The notes beneath the pieces are model-generated. The model was not told where the DNA came from. It searched no databases and saw nothing but the letters and a program-made list of their open reading frames with translations. Position numbers and translations under genes: made by a program. This document shows, piece after piece, positions 34,527 to 45,705 of a DNA stretch of 64,000 nucleotides. Source of the DNA: Cephalotrichum gorgonifer (taxonomy: Eukaryota > Ascomycota > Sordariomycetes > Microascales > Microascaceae); NCBI GenBank assembly GCA_900312665.1, contig ONZQ02000001.1:2705248-2769247 (forward strand). Reading direction: 5' to 3'. Every line of letters begins with the position of its first letter. Position 1 is the first letter of the stretch.

Positions 34527-36755
34527 ATGACGACCCCTACACCCGGCAAGACGGCCGCCTCGCAGCAAGGCCGCACCCCACAGCCCCTCGCTGCCTCCCC
34601 TCCCGTCTCGACCCCCTTCTCTCTCACCGGAGCCCAGGTATTCTCCCCACACGGCGGCCCGCGCTCTTCGCCCCAGCAGGTGAGGAAGTCTCCCGCCAAC
34701 TCGACGACGCTGGCGGGGCACGCATCGTCGGGCCCGCTCAACTTTGACAGCCCCACAGCTGCAGCCGCCATGGGCTCGCTGGGCATGGCAGGGGGGTTGG
34801 ACATGGGGCTTGACGGCGTCGGGGTCGGGGGTTTGGCGGGCTATGGACTTGGAGTTTTGGGGGGCGAGGATGAGAGGTTAAAGAGGCTTGATTCTGTTAT
34901 AAACATTTTATCGGTTGGTCACCCCCCTCACGACCCTCCTTCCTCCTCTCGCATTGGTGGGAATACCTACCACAATGAAAATACTGGGGCTAACTGGCGA
35001 GAGGAATAGCACAAGAAGGGGTACGTAAGTGACGAGGGCCTCGAGCGGCTGGTGCAGCGCATAGGATTCGACTGTCTGTGGGACACCCACACCGCCCCTG
35101 ATGGTCGTAAGATGAAGATGCTCGTGGTCGCGGGCAAGGCGCTACAGCTGGAGATATCGCTTGATAACAATATCGTCCGCAACGTTGCTATGTCATTCCC
35201 TCTGTCCGCCGACGCAGTTAAGGACCGCGCCGCGCGCGCGACGGCCATCCTCCTCCGCGACCTCGAGCTGCGGCCGGGACAGAGCCCACTCACGAAGAAG
35301 CTCGACGACTTCTACGCCAACCTAGAGAGGCTTGGGGACCTGGACAAGCACAGCGTCATACCTGGGTTCGACCTCCAGGAGGCGCTAGCCGGGATCTGCG
35401 CCAGTTTGGAGAGGATACACGCTTACGACCTAGAGAAGCTGCGTGCCGAGCCCGAGGTGGCTGGGAAGGGCGAGCGGTACGTGCGGAACGTGGCGACGTG
35501 CCACCGACACGGATACCCGGTCATGCATGCACGGGACCGTGTGGGCCTCAGTGTCGACTACTGGATACAGCGGCACTGCGTACCTCCCGCGGACGAGCGG
35601 CTCGAGAAGCACATCGAGACCTCGGAGGGCGTTTGGTCGCTCTTGATCACCTGCGCGCCGATGGGAGACACGATCTACTCGCCCGTGCGGATCTCGGAGG
35701 ACTGGATATCGCCTCGGATCGAGAAGGAGGAACCTAGCGCCGAGGACGTTCTCAGTACGGCGGCGGGACCGGCGCTGGATTGGCTAGAGCCGGAAAGCAC
35801 GGTCCTCCCGCCGCCGGAGGAAGAGGAAGGCGGGAACAAGGGGCCCGTCGGTGTGGACGGCGGCATACCAGGGAAGTACCCAGAGGTGATATTTAAGGCC
35901 ATCCTCGACCCCCCTGTCGTCCTGCCGCAGCCTTTGTGGCTCCACATGTATGAGCTCGTGGGCGCACAGCCGCCGCCGCCGTATTCGTATCCTACGTTCG
36001 ACAGCCTATTCTTCCCGATACCGGCCTCGGACGAGGCGCACGACCCCAGTGCGCCACGGACGATCGAGCATGCGAGGGAGGTGAGCGTTGTCCCGAGGGC
36101 GGCGAGAGACGGGGGTGCGGCCGCGACGACTACAACGGGGGCGAGGAGACACAGGAATACGCTCTACGTCTACAAGCCAGTCTATGGGCAGGTGCTCTCC
36201 GAGCTGCCGTTCTCACACCCGAAGCAGCTCATCGCGCTCCTGCCTAGCCTGAGGCAGTACGCACTGCTCTCGACGCTTCTGAAGCGGAGTTTCGGGGACG
36301 GGAGCGCAGAAGGAGAGAAAGAAAGGGAGGGAAGGGGTGGTGCGGCCGGAGGTACGGGCACGAACATGAGCACGGTCCCCAAGGCGCGGGAGCTAAAGAC
36401 CTTCTGGTCGGGGCGCGACGCGGATAAACCTGGGTTGCCGGGGGCTGAGGCCATGGACGTGGATGCGCCCGCCGAGGAGGACGAGGGCGTGAGCTCTGTT
36501 GACGTCACGCTGACCGTGCACCCGGCGCCGCGGCTGCAGATCGTCTTCCCGCTGCGGTCGTCTACGGCGAACGTGGGGCTCGAGATTGGGCCGAGCGGCA
36601 GGGTGAGGATCACGTCGCAGAACATCCTCCCCGAGGGGGAGGTGGCTGGGGAGAAGAAGGGTCTTACCGTCGAGAAGCTGGGGAGAGCGCTAGAGGTGCT
36701 AGAGGATATCGATCAGTGGTGCGAGTGGATTCGGACGAGGGTGGATGGCAGCTAG
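34527..36755 (+). CDS. med1: Mediator complex subunit 1 (fungal Med1)
   Basis: Exon 1 is 34527-34913 and exon 2 is 35010-36755, for 710 residues. The intron (34914-35009) has an unusual GTTGGT donor, a GGCTAACT branch and an AATAG acceptor. Splicing joins INILS to HKKGYVSDEGLERL in phase; read-through gives an early stop. The N-terminus is the Ser/Pro-rich leader typical of Sordariomycete Med1 (SPHGGPRSSPQQVRKSPA, then NFDSPTAAAAMGSLGMAGGL). The conserved Med1 domain covers about 125-560: SLDNNIVRNVAMSFP, FYANLERLGDLDKHS, then VGLSVDYWIQRH. An acidic region lies near residue 605. Med1 belongs to the Mediator middle module and links activators to RNA polymerase II in the nucleus. Confidence 0.85.
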
Positions 36756-38590
36756 GGCTCCGGCGCGCGGGGGGAAGGCATCCATCCCCTTGAAACCTCA
36801 CCATGACTCGTCAGTCTGTCTCCCGGTCGACGTTTGGCCATCGTGATCGGTAGTGGTAATGGTAGGGCGAGAATGGGGCCGGGGAGGGTGGGAACTAGAG
36901 AGATGGATGGGATTGACGTGGGAACTGGTCTCGGTCGGCCGGCTTGTCTTGATTCTCGAGACTATTTCCAAGATTAAACCCAGAATACCCCTAAATTGCC
37001 CCCTGTCTCGTCCTAGAGGCGGAACTACGGGAAGAGGGGCAGAGGGAGGAACAGCCCGTAGAATAATATGAGGAGGGAGGGCCTTATTCCTCCAACCCGA
37101 GATCAAAGCATGATTGTATGAATAGCAAAAGTGGGTGGTAGGGAGAGTTTAGGCGTGGTGGGTCGCGGGGAAGCGGAAATAAACAAAACACTTACCAGTA
37201 CAGTTACAATGTGTCAAAGGGGAGATCTTATGCCCTTGAAATCTCTTTCTTGCTTGGGAAACCTGCGACGTCGTGCTCGAAGACTGTCTCTTTGTCTCTG
37301 CGTCATGTAATGTGTCGTCATGTCTTCCCTCGTCGACAGACGTCAGTCTAAATGGGCAAGACAGTTGTCAGCTCTAGTCAGTCACCTGTCCCCGGAGAAC
37401 CGCCGTACCCATAAACATGGCTGACTACGAGTAGGTTAAAGTTAAGCATACCGCACCGCCCCTGGCCAAGTCTTTCGACTTAACTACGAGTAGAAAAAAA
37501 ATGTGAAGGAAAGCTGGCGTGTCCTGACTTCCACTTCACTACTAGGACACGTATTAGTCCGCGATGTTGTCTCATTCGGGCACCTGTCGTTTCGTTTCTT
37601 CTCCACTTGGGTGGAAGTTTGGACAGGGGAGGGGGTGTGTGAGTGAGTGAGCGGGTAGATGGATGGATGGGTAAGTCGTAGATCGGATGAGAAGCGGCAT
37701 TGACGTTGGGGCGGGAAGCATGATGAGCAATTACAAAAAAAAACATGGTCGAGGAGGAGGGGTGGAGTGGAAGCTCGTACTTCTTCCTCTGGCGGCTTTA
37801 TTTACTTTCGTCCGAGTATGGTATGTACATAATAGATATAGCATAGCACGGGTGTTGGTTCTTGGGTGGTTTGCCACGAGCAAGAAAAAAATGGAGCAGG
37901 TCCTGCACGACTGAGCTGGCAAAATCCTACGGTTACTCGTAAAAGGTTCAAGGACAAGCTTAGTCTCGTACTTCCCGATGGACTTGGAGCGCCGAGAAGA
38001 TACAAACACTTAGTCTCATCCTTCAAACTTGCGGCGTCTTACTTGGACTTGCAATAGGCCGACATTGACAAGGTGCGAGCGAGTACAAGTGCTCACCTCA
38101 CTGGTCTACGAGTAAGTAAACAAAACAAACAAATGACACCTACATCTCCAAGTGGTCGCAGCTTATTACTCGTAGTAAGTTTATGGGGTACGGGGCAGTA
38201 CTCGCTATGGAACCCTCCTCCACGAAGCCAAGTTGAAAAGAGGCAAAAAGCAGAATAATTGCGCGGGGCGCAAGGGGCACTTATCAGCAACCTAAGAAGC
38301 CCCGCGGCCACTTGGATTCCTTGCCGTCGTCCGTGGAGGCGGCGGTGGCGGGAGCCAAGGAGGTTCATCCCGGGAAGGGGGACGGGACCACAGCGGGCGG
38401 CGGGAGGGAAGCAAGGGACCCAGGGGCAAGAGAGAGAGGGAGCACGAAACGGTGTGAAAGGGAAAGGGATTTTTTCTCTCCAGTGGGGAAAAAAGGGGAT
38501 AGGGGTAAGGAACAGGGGGTTAGGGAGGCAATAGCGGCATGAACTCGTAATAAGAAGCCGCTAATGACGCAGTTCTTCAGGGGGGCACCC

Positions 38591-38607
38591 GGGGGGGGGG
38601 GGGGGGG
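38591..38607. repeat. poly-G tract (17 bases)
   Basis: Seventeen consecutive G residues after CCC in intergenic DNA. Length is unreliable in most assemblies. Confidence 0.8.
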
Positions 38608-38948
38608 TCTCAGTAGCCGTCGCGGGCTTGTATAGTATGAGTTGACACAAGCAAGAGTATATAACAAGTATAATGAGTCCGGCGGATGTACCAGTGGGGA
38701 ATTATCGGAGGGTGGAGACGCTAATACGCCCGCCGATGCCCGATTCGATTTGTTTGTTTTGATTCTCCACTTTTCGCGCGTTTTCAGAGACGCGTAGAGA
38801 CAAATGGCGCTCTGGGGGGTGTGAGCTACTCGTACGTCGTAGATTTATGGTGCTTACCACGCACTGAGTGCTAAAAAAAAGTACAATCGGAGCATAGTGA
38901 AATTGGGAAATGAGCACGTGTCTCGCTGAAGAGATGGGACGATCGATT

Positions 38949-38977
38949 TTTTTCTCTTTCTCTCTCTCTCTCTCCTC
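38949..38977. repeat. TC-rich microsatellite
   Basis: A TTTCTC/(TC)n run in intergenic DNA with no gene attached. Confidence 0.6.
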
Positions 38978-41080
38978 CTTTCCGGGTTCAATACTTCGCC
39001 GTGCCTGCCGGACCAGGCGCGGGTCTCTGACGGCGCTGCGGCGGGGGCGAGCCCAAGAAACAGATAAGCGGTCAGCAAGCGGACGGCGGCTGTCTGGCGG
39101 GGGGACGGGGGGGAGCATCGATTCGCGCCGCCCACCGGTTAGTTGTTCTAGCCCTTACGAGTAAGAGGAGGAGTATGGGAGTGGTGGGTACTTCGTACTT
39201 GTGCAAGTACTACTCAGATGTGGTGGAGGAGGCGGTGGCGGGGGAGGAGACCGACCTGAGTGAGGCTCTGTCCTCCACTGAAGAAGACCCTGAAAGTGGG
39301 GAGCGTCTGGGACGGGGGTTGAACCCGAACATGGACTTGATGGAATGCTCTTCGGATGGGACGCTTGACCGGAGTTGTACCCACCCAGCCCCTTGGGACC
39401 TACAACTGGATTGGCTCGTAGCCGTACTCCCAACTGACGTGGGCCGACGAGATGATAGACTGCATTGGCGCGGACCCTCTCTCCCCTCTCCTCCAGCAGA
39501 ACCGGCGCCTGCTTCTCGCTTTTTTCCAGCCACCGATGCCCGTCGAGCAAGTCTGACTTGCCTTAGACCTGTAAGCACGAACGACCTGGCCGCCAAAAAT
39601 AGGAGAGGGCCGGGATGATGGCGGAGAGAACCTCAAAGGTCCTCCTGACTGACCATGGTCGAAACACGTTTGTCTCACCTACCCTCAAGGGGTGCTTTCT
39701 GCTTCCTTTTTTCTCCCCCTTTCTTTCCTTTTCCCTGCCGAAACTTTTGTGTGTGTAAATTCTTCGGACGACTTCATGGTCAGTGGGTCTACAAGAAGAC
39801 AAGCATATATGAGTAGGTACCTTTCGAGATACTGAAGTACCACATAGGCAGCACTACTGGTGGTGTGTTGAGCTAGATGAGGACGGAGTACAAGATGATT
39901 CATTGAAGACCGAGCACAGACCACCCTAGACGCGTCCATGACACGATCTTTGCCTATTGGGGACGACAAAGTAAACAATGCAACCTTGCCGAAAATATCA
40001 CACCCCCTCCCCACACCCCCACACCCCCGTACCCATTTACGCCCACGCGTATTATCGTAGTTACTCGTATTATTTTGCCTGTTCTGCAGCGCAGGCAGTC
40101 GCAGGCGGGCAGTTTCTCGGGAGGTCCCAAGCACACGCCCTCTGCCCGCACCCCCCCTCCTTCACGTTCAAGCCCTCTTGGGTACCAGCTTCCCCATCAC
40201 CTTTTTCTCTTCCTTCCTGAGCCCATCCCATCTTCGACCTTCGATGCAAACCTCGTTTCCCATCCGCCCAAGTTCGAACCATCATCCTCTCCAGGTAGCC
40301 ACCACCTGCTGATGGGTTCTTCATCCAAACCAACCGACTCGGTTCGCCGCCTTCCTGCCTAACCTACGGCTACTCGACATATATACTCGTGTGGTTGAAA
40401 CAAACTGCGCGCTTGGCCCGCTCCTATGGAATATTTAGAGCCAACAAAGTGAATCGCTAAAACACGGCCACTACTACTCTTGGAATATAGAAAGTATAGC
40501 CAAAGAAAGGGCTACAGAAAGGAACGAGAGAGTTCCCCATGACGGCGAGCTAGGCACATCACATCCTGGGGGAATAGTTGAGGCAGGCAGTTGCGACTCC
40601 AGATCCGCCTCTTGACGAGACCGCCTTCCATCGCATCTCCTACATGCCTCCTCTACGAATCGCCACCCCTGCCAGAAACAACCTCCCCATCTGTCGAACA
40701 ACAGACAACAAAGAACCACGAGTACATGACTCTGCGCGCGTCTCTGCCTTGCCGCCTAACGCCATAGTCTAGACCGCCATACACTTGTATGGACGCTGCT
40801 CGTTCTGAAATCGTCCTTCGCAGCTGGTTCTTCTCTTTTCTACTTCGACTACAATCTTTACGACACTTCGGAGTGTCGGGCCTGCCTTTTTCTTTTGCGA
40901 CTGGCTCATTCACCGGTCTTTATTTGCAGGCTGTTGGATAGCCCTCCCCAAACCCGGTGCTTAAACTTCCCCCACCAGGCACCTCCGCCATTTCGACTTC
41001 TGATTATATATTCCCTTGGCCTATTGATGGTCTTATCAAACACCCTCTAGGTGCCGGGAACTGTGGCCCTGTCGACCACG

Positions 41081-44000
41081 ATGAGTCTCTCCGACGCTGG
41101 AGGGACTATGACCCTGCCGTCGCCCACGCATCCCCATCACGCCAACGTCCTTAACGTGTCCTCGGCGGTGCGGAGCCTGAGACGGTCCATGTCACGATCG
41201 CCGTCCAGATTCAACCTCAACTCACAATCAAAACTCAATTTTAACTCTCGGCCGGACTCCCCCAACCTGAGTTCTGGTTCAGCAAGCCCTCAGTCGCCCT
41301 GCCGACGGTATTCTCCTGCATTTACGCCCCAAAAGACGCAGACGCAAATGGCGCCTAGGGAAACACCATCACCGTCACCACAGTCCTACCAACCTCTTGC
41401 CCCAAACGCACGCACGCCTTCCATTTCTGGCTTGAGGTCAAATCTCAAACTCTCCCTTCGATCAGCGAGGTTCTCCAGAACCCAGGCATCAGCGACACCT
41501 TCGACACCGTCAACGCGGCGGACATCGCCGAAATCTCCGTTGAAGCGCGCTCTGAGTGCTTCTTCGGACTCTGGCAACTCGGCGCCTTCTTCATCAAATC
41601 CCGACGCTCCCGGCCAAGAAACCAAGCCTATTTTTGCCGCGCCTACCAGCAGCCCACTTCCACGCCGCTGCTTGAGCAAGCCATCCCGACATAGTCTACA
41701 CTTGGATGTTTCCGGTGCATCTCAGACCATGTTTAAAGGCCTCGACACTGGCGCTGAGACCTCGGTCCCGACCGCCGGTGCACTGAAGCGAAGCGACGCG
41801 AACGTCGACTCCGGTACCGAAAGAACCACCAGTCCGGTAGCAAAGCGCCGAAGTTTACATGGCGTGGCAAGCTTCGGAGGCTTTAACCACGACGCCCACG
41901 TCTTCGAATACGCCGCCGCGACCCCGAGCTCACTAAACTTTGAGATACACGATGAATCGAACCAAGAATACCAGCTGACCGGGTCACCTGCGGTACCATT
42001 TATCCGCAGAGACATACAACCGTCGCCCACCCCCAGCTCTTCTGTCGCGCGTCGCTCGTCCTCTCTTCGAAAGTCGACGCTCCAGCAGCGCTACGGAGAT
42101 AAAGGATCCTGGGGCAGGAGAATGGGAGCCCAGCAGCTGGCTCAGATGAGCAACGATACGTCGACGACACCAAACTCTCGCAACCGACCCCGAATCTCGC
42201 TGGACGCGTTTGTCCCACCTAATCCCCGGGATAGTCCATTCTCTGCCATCGGGTCCCCTTCCCCCCCCTTCTATGCACTCTCTTTCTCAGCAGATGCCTC
42301 ATCCGTTGTCTCGCTCGATCAGGCCATCGGCCTCAGGTAATAGCTTCCAGGAGGACACTCCTATGAAGTTCTCTGAGCAGGCCACAGATAACGCCCCCAA
42401 CCGGAAAATCGATCCGTTCAGATTTTCCCTCGGCGCTCGTCCTACTTTCGCCGATACGCCGGGCAACCTCGGCCTTAAAAGCCAGACCCCTCGGTCGCCC
42501 CGTGCGAACCCTCGAACAGGCATGTTTATGTCAACCGGCTTGATTTCTAAAGTAAACCGCGACCCCGAGGACGACAAACGAGTGGTGGTTCCCGATACCC
42601 CATGCAAGAAGCATAGTTCGAGCGGTTTTGCGACATATCCGCCGCATCCAGGGAGTGCCGTCAGGTTTGGCCGCCGCCCATCCTCGCCTATCTTCCACTC
42701 GGGCCCGCCTGACTTCGGCGGTGACGACGCGTTCGGAGGTTATGGAAACGCCGGTAGGGGCCTCAGCCTCTTCCATAGAATGGGGGGGCGTCCTCATCGA
42801 CGAGCTAGTGTCTTGGACTTGAACGCCGAAATGAAGTCACCCGCGGCGAAAGCCAAGGACGGCCGGACCACTCCAGAGGGTCTACCTCCAACCCCCACCA
42901 AACCTTCCCTGACGCCTACTGGTGTCAGCGGTGGCGATGCTGCGCTGGAGAGCCCAAGCACTAACCGGTTCCCGCCCCCGATTTCGGCCGTCCAGTCGTT
43001 CGCTTCCCGCGAACCATCTCGTATGTACCCCTCCGACTCTTCCCCCACTCATGAGTTCATCCTTGGCTGACTGTGGACTTAGCGAGCCCTATTCGACTAA
43101 GGGATTCTCCCACTCCAATGACCCCCCGGGGGGGTGTTTTACCTCTCGACCCTAGCCGCCTCTCCATCCACCACGGAGCCTCCACGGACAATCAGATCGC
43201 TGTCCCGGTTACTCCCACGACGAGTCAGGCCCGTAGACTAATCACTCCGGTTCACTCCTTGGCCCGGAGTCGGATGGAAGTTGACGAGTATCTTCTCCAC
43301 AAGTTTGCTAGGGTGGATGAGGTGGGCCAGGGTGAATTCTCAACAGTATACCGGGTGGCTTACGCGAAGCAGAAGCGAGCCTCTGTCGGTCTCGACTTTA
43401 GGAGCTCTGCTTCTCGGACGCCTCCAGGCAGTCCCCCCCCCGGGAAGGCATTTGCGGTGAAGAAGAGTCGACGTCCCTTCCAGGGCCTCCGTGACCGAGA
43501 GGCGAAGCTTAAGGAGGTTCGGATTCTCAAGGCACTCAGCAATGGGAATCACGTCCTACACTACATCAACAGCTGGGAGATTGATAACCATCTCTACATT
43601 CAGACCGAATACTGCGACGAAGGCACCCTGGAGAAATTCCTCGGAGATGTCGGTCGCCAGGGCCGTCTTGATGACTTCCGTATCTGGAAGATCCTCCACG
43701 ATCTCTCACTTGTATGTTTATTTTCAACCCAAATCCTTTTCTCTAGGCACTGTGTTGCTGTGTGCTTGGCTAACAATGTGACTTTAGGGACTTCAAGAAA
43801 TTCACCAGGCCGGCTTCATCCACCTTGATATGAAGCCCGCCAATGTCTTAATCACTTTTGAGGGGGTACTCAGGATTGGCGATTTTGGTCTTGCGACCGA
43901 ATGGCCTGCTGCTAAGGGCATAGACGCCGAAGGCGACCGTGAATACATCGGTCCAGAGATCCTTAAGGGGCAGTTTGATAAACCCGCCGACATGTTCTCT

Positions 44001-44492
44001 CTCGGGCTTATTGCCCTCGAAATCTCCGCCAACGTGCAGCTACCGGAGAATGGGCCTTCATGGTTGGCGTTGAGGAACGGCGACTTCAGCGACATTCCTA
44101 GTCTTACCACCGGCGGGACGGTAGAGGGCTCTATTCGCGCCACACCGACTCCAACGAGTTTCGAGGAGGCGATTACGGGCGTGTCTAGCCCCACCATCGC
44201 GGCAGCTCCTCCCGACTTTGGCGTGCCCAAGCATACGCCGCTGACCCAGCCGCCCCAGTTCATGGCGGATGCCGGTCATCCGTTCTCGCTGGACCACCTT
44301 GTCAGGCAACTGACTCAACCGGAGCCTAGTGATCGCCTGACTGTTGATGCCGTTTTGCAGCTCGAAAGTCTCCGTTGGGTGGCCACACGTCGACGATGTC
44401 CCGCTACTGTCTTCGAGGGACTCTGGGGACCTGATGATAGCGCCTTCTCCCACGATGCAACCGACTACGATACCGAAATGACCGACGTCTAA
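41081..44492 (+). CDS. wee1: Wee1/Swe1 mitosis-inhibitor kinase (frame break in C8 run)
   Basis: Start ATG at 41081 (MSLSDAGGTMTLPSPTHPHH). Exons are 41081-43020, 43083-43711 and 43788-44492. The introns have GTATGT donors, GGCTGAC/GGCTAAC branches and TTAG acceptors. Exon 1 changes frame near a C8 run (42261-42268): reading seven C's joins RDSPFSAIGSPS to SMHSLSQQMPHPLSR and the whole gene stays in frame, about 1090 residues. The N-terminal 650 residues are Ser/Pro-rich regulatory sequence. The kinase domain holds VGQGEFSTVYRV (about 726), AVKKSRRPFQG with the ATP-binding Lys, catalytic HLDMKPANVLI (about 869), GDFGLATEW, and DREYIGPEIL. The Wee1-specific LPENGPSWLALRNGDFSDIP follows. It phosphorylates Cdk1 on its inhibitory tyrosine, delaying mitosis. 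An upstream in-frame Met at 41051 exists. Confidence 0.85.
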
Positions 44493-45705
44493 GTGGAGTA
44501 CAAAGCTACTAGTCTACCACCGACTCCTACTTGTGTCGTCATTTTCTGTTTCTACGACACTGGGTGTGCTAGGCTCCGGAAGTCTTGGCCCGGAACACGA
44601 TATGTATCTCAGACGATACATTGCATTATTTACATCGACAACGATGCACATTGCCGGTGCAATCTTGGCGGCAGGCCTCGGCGAAGAGGCGTGATTTGAT
44701 AGAAGAGGAGTCAGAGACTCTAGTTGAGCATGGTTATATCGCGGGCAGGAGACGGCATAGCATCTATTCCTTTCCGGACAGGCTCGGCGAAGGCGAACGG
44801 CGTGTGTGTTTTTTTCTTCTTCGCTTCTTCCAACTTGTTGTTTCCCCAAAGCTTTTTTCTTTCTCGGAAAAGATTGTGTTTTCTACGGGACAGGAGTGGT
44901 TCTTTTTTGTTACTACAATGGAACGGAGAACGGAAACGGACCAAACTAGGCGAACTGAGAAGGGAAACTGGGCATCATCTTATCTTTCTAGAGTAGACCT
45001 TTGTTCTTCCCCCGTTGGTCAGCTTCCTCCTCCCTGGAGGGAATCGCGGGAAGGGGCGGGACGGGTTTTTGGGGGATCTGTGGCTCATGATTCTACGACG
45101 TCATGACACGCATGAAGGGTATTATGAATTGAACTGAGATTTGAACCTATTATGCTTTCGTTTGGAACGTGGGTTGGTGGGCTCTCTCGTCTGTAGAGGT
45201 GTAAAAACAATGTGTGATTGAGCAAACCAGACCGTAGCTGGTGTTGTGATCTTGTGTTTTAAAGACGGGAAGTGCAGGCTTTCCGGAATAATTCGATACT
45301 CATAATCCCATGTCTTCTTCCCATGCCTTTTATGTTCCGCCAAATCCCAGGTCCCAGTAAAGCGCGTTGTTATCACCCTAGCACCGGCCCTCTCCTGCCA
45401 ACACAAGGAAGAGAGAAAGCAACAGCTTATATATTCTCTCGAGATAGATGCGGGCCCTGCTCCTCGCGGATATAGAGGGAGGCTAGCAGCATGACCAGTT
45501 CCGTATTTAGATCCTACACATACCCCCGTCCTTGCAAAGGTGAAGGAGAGATAAACACGGAAACGGTCAGGGTGGACAAAAGGCCTTTCCCAAGCGAGCC
45601 AACCCTCCTCCCTCCCCCCCCTCGGTCCTCCCAGCCCTCTCTCTTCTCCTATGCTAGATCCACTCAGGAAACAGAAATGGCGTAAACCCCGGCTTCTCCC
45701 CCTTC
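44493..45705. other. convergent 3' region between wee1 and the GCP3 gene
   Basis: About 1.2 kb with no supported gene. The 195-codon minus frame at 45122-45709 has no domain or codon bias. It should hold both 3' UTRs. Confidence 0.5.

Larger units (their letters stand above)
37426..40069. repeat. cluster of TACTCGTA/TACGAGTA motifs
   Basis: Exact copies start at 37426, 37485, 37934, 38107, 38167, 38827, 39156 and 40062. All eight are the C/G variant (TACTCGTA or its complement), unlike the 10-12 kb cluster, which mixes both variants. Confidence 0.8.
36756..41080. other. 4.3-kb gene-poor region upstream of wee1
   Basis: No supported gene. It contains the third motif cluster (37426-40069), a 17-base G run (38591-38607) and a TC microsatellite (about 38949-38977). 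Open frames at 39175-39618 plus and 39210-39596 minus overlap each other antisense and lack domains. The last 600 bases are probably wee1 promoter and leader. Confidence 0.5.

Noticed and set aside
39175..39618. 147-codon plus-strand frame with overlapping antisense frame
   Set aside because: Both strands open over the same GC-rich stretch; neither has homology features or consistent codon bias.
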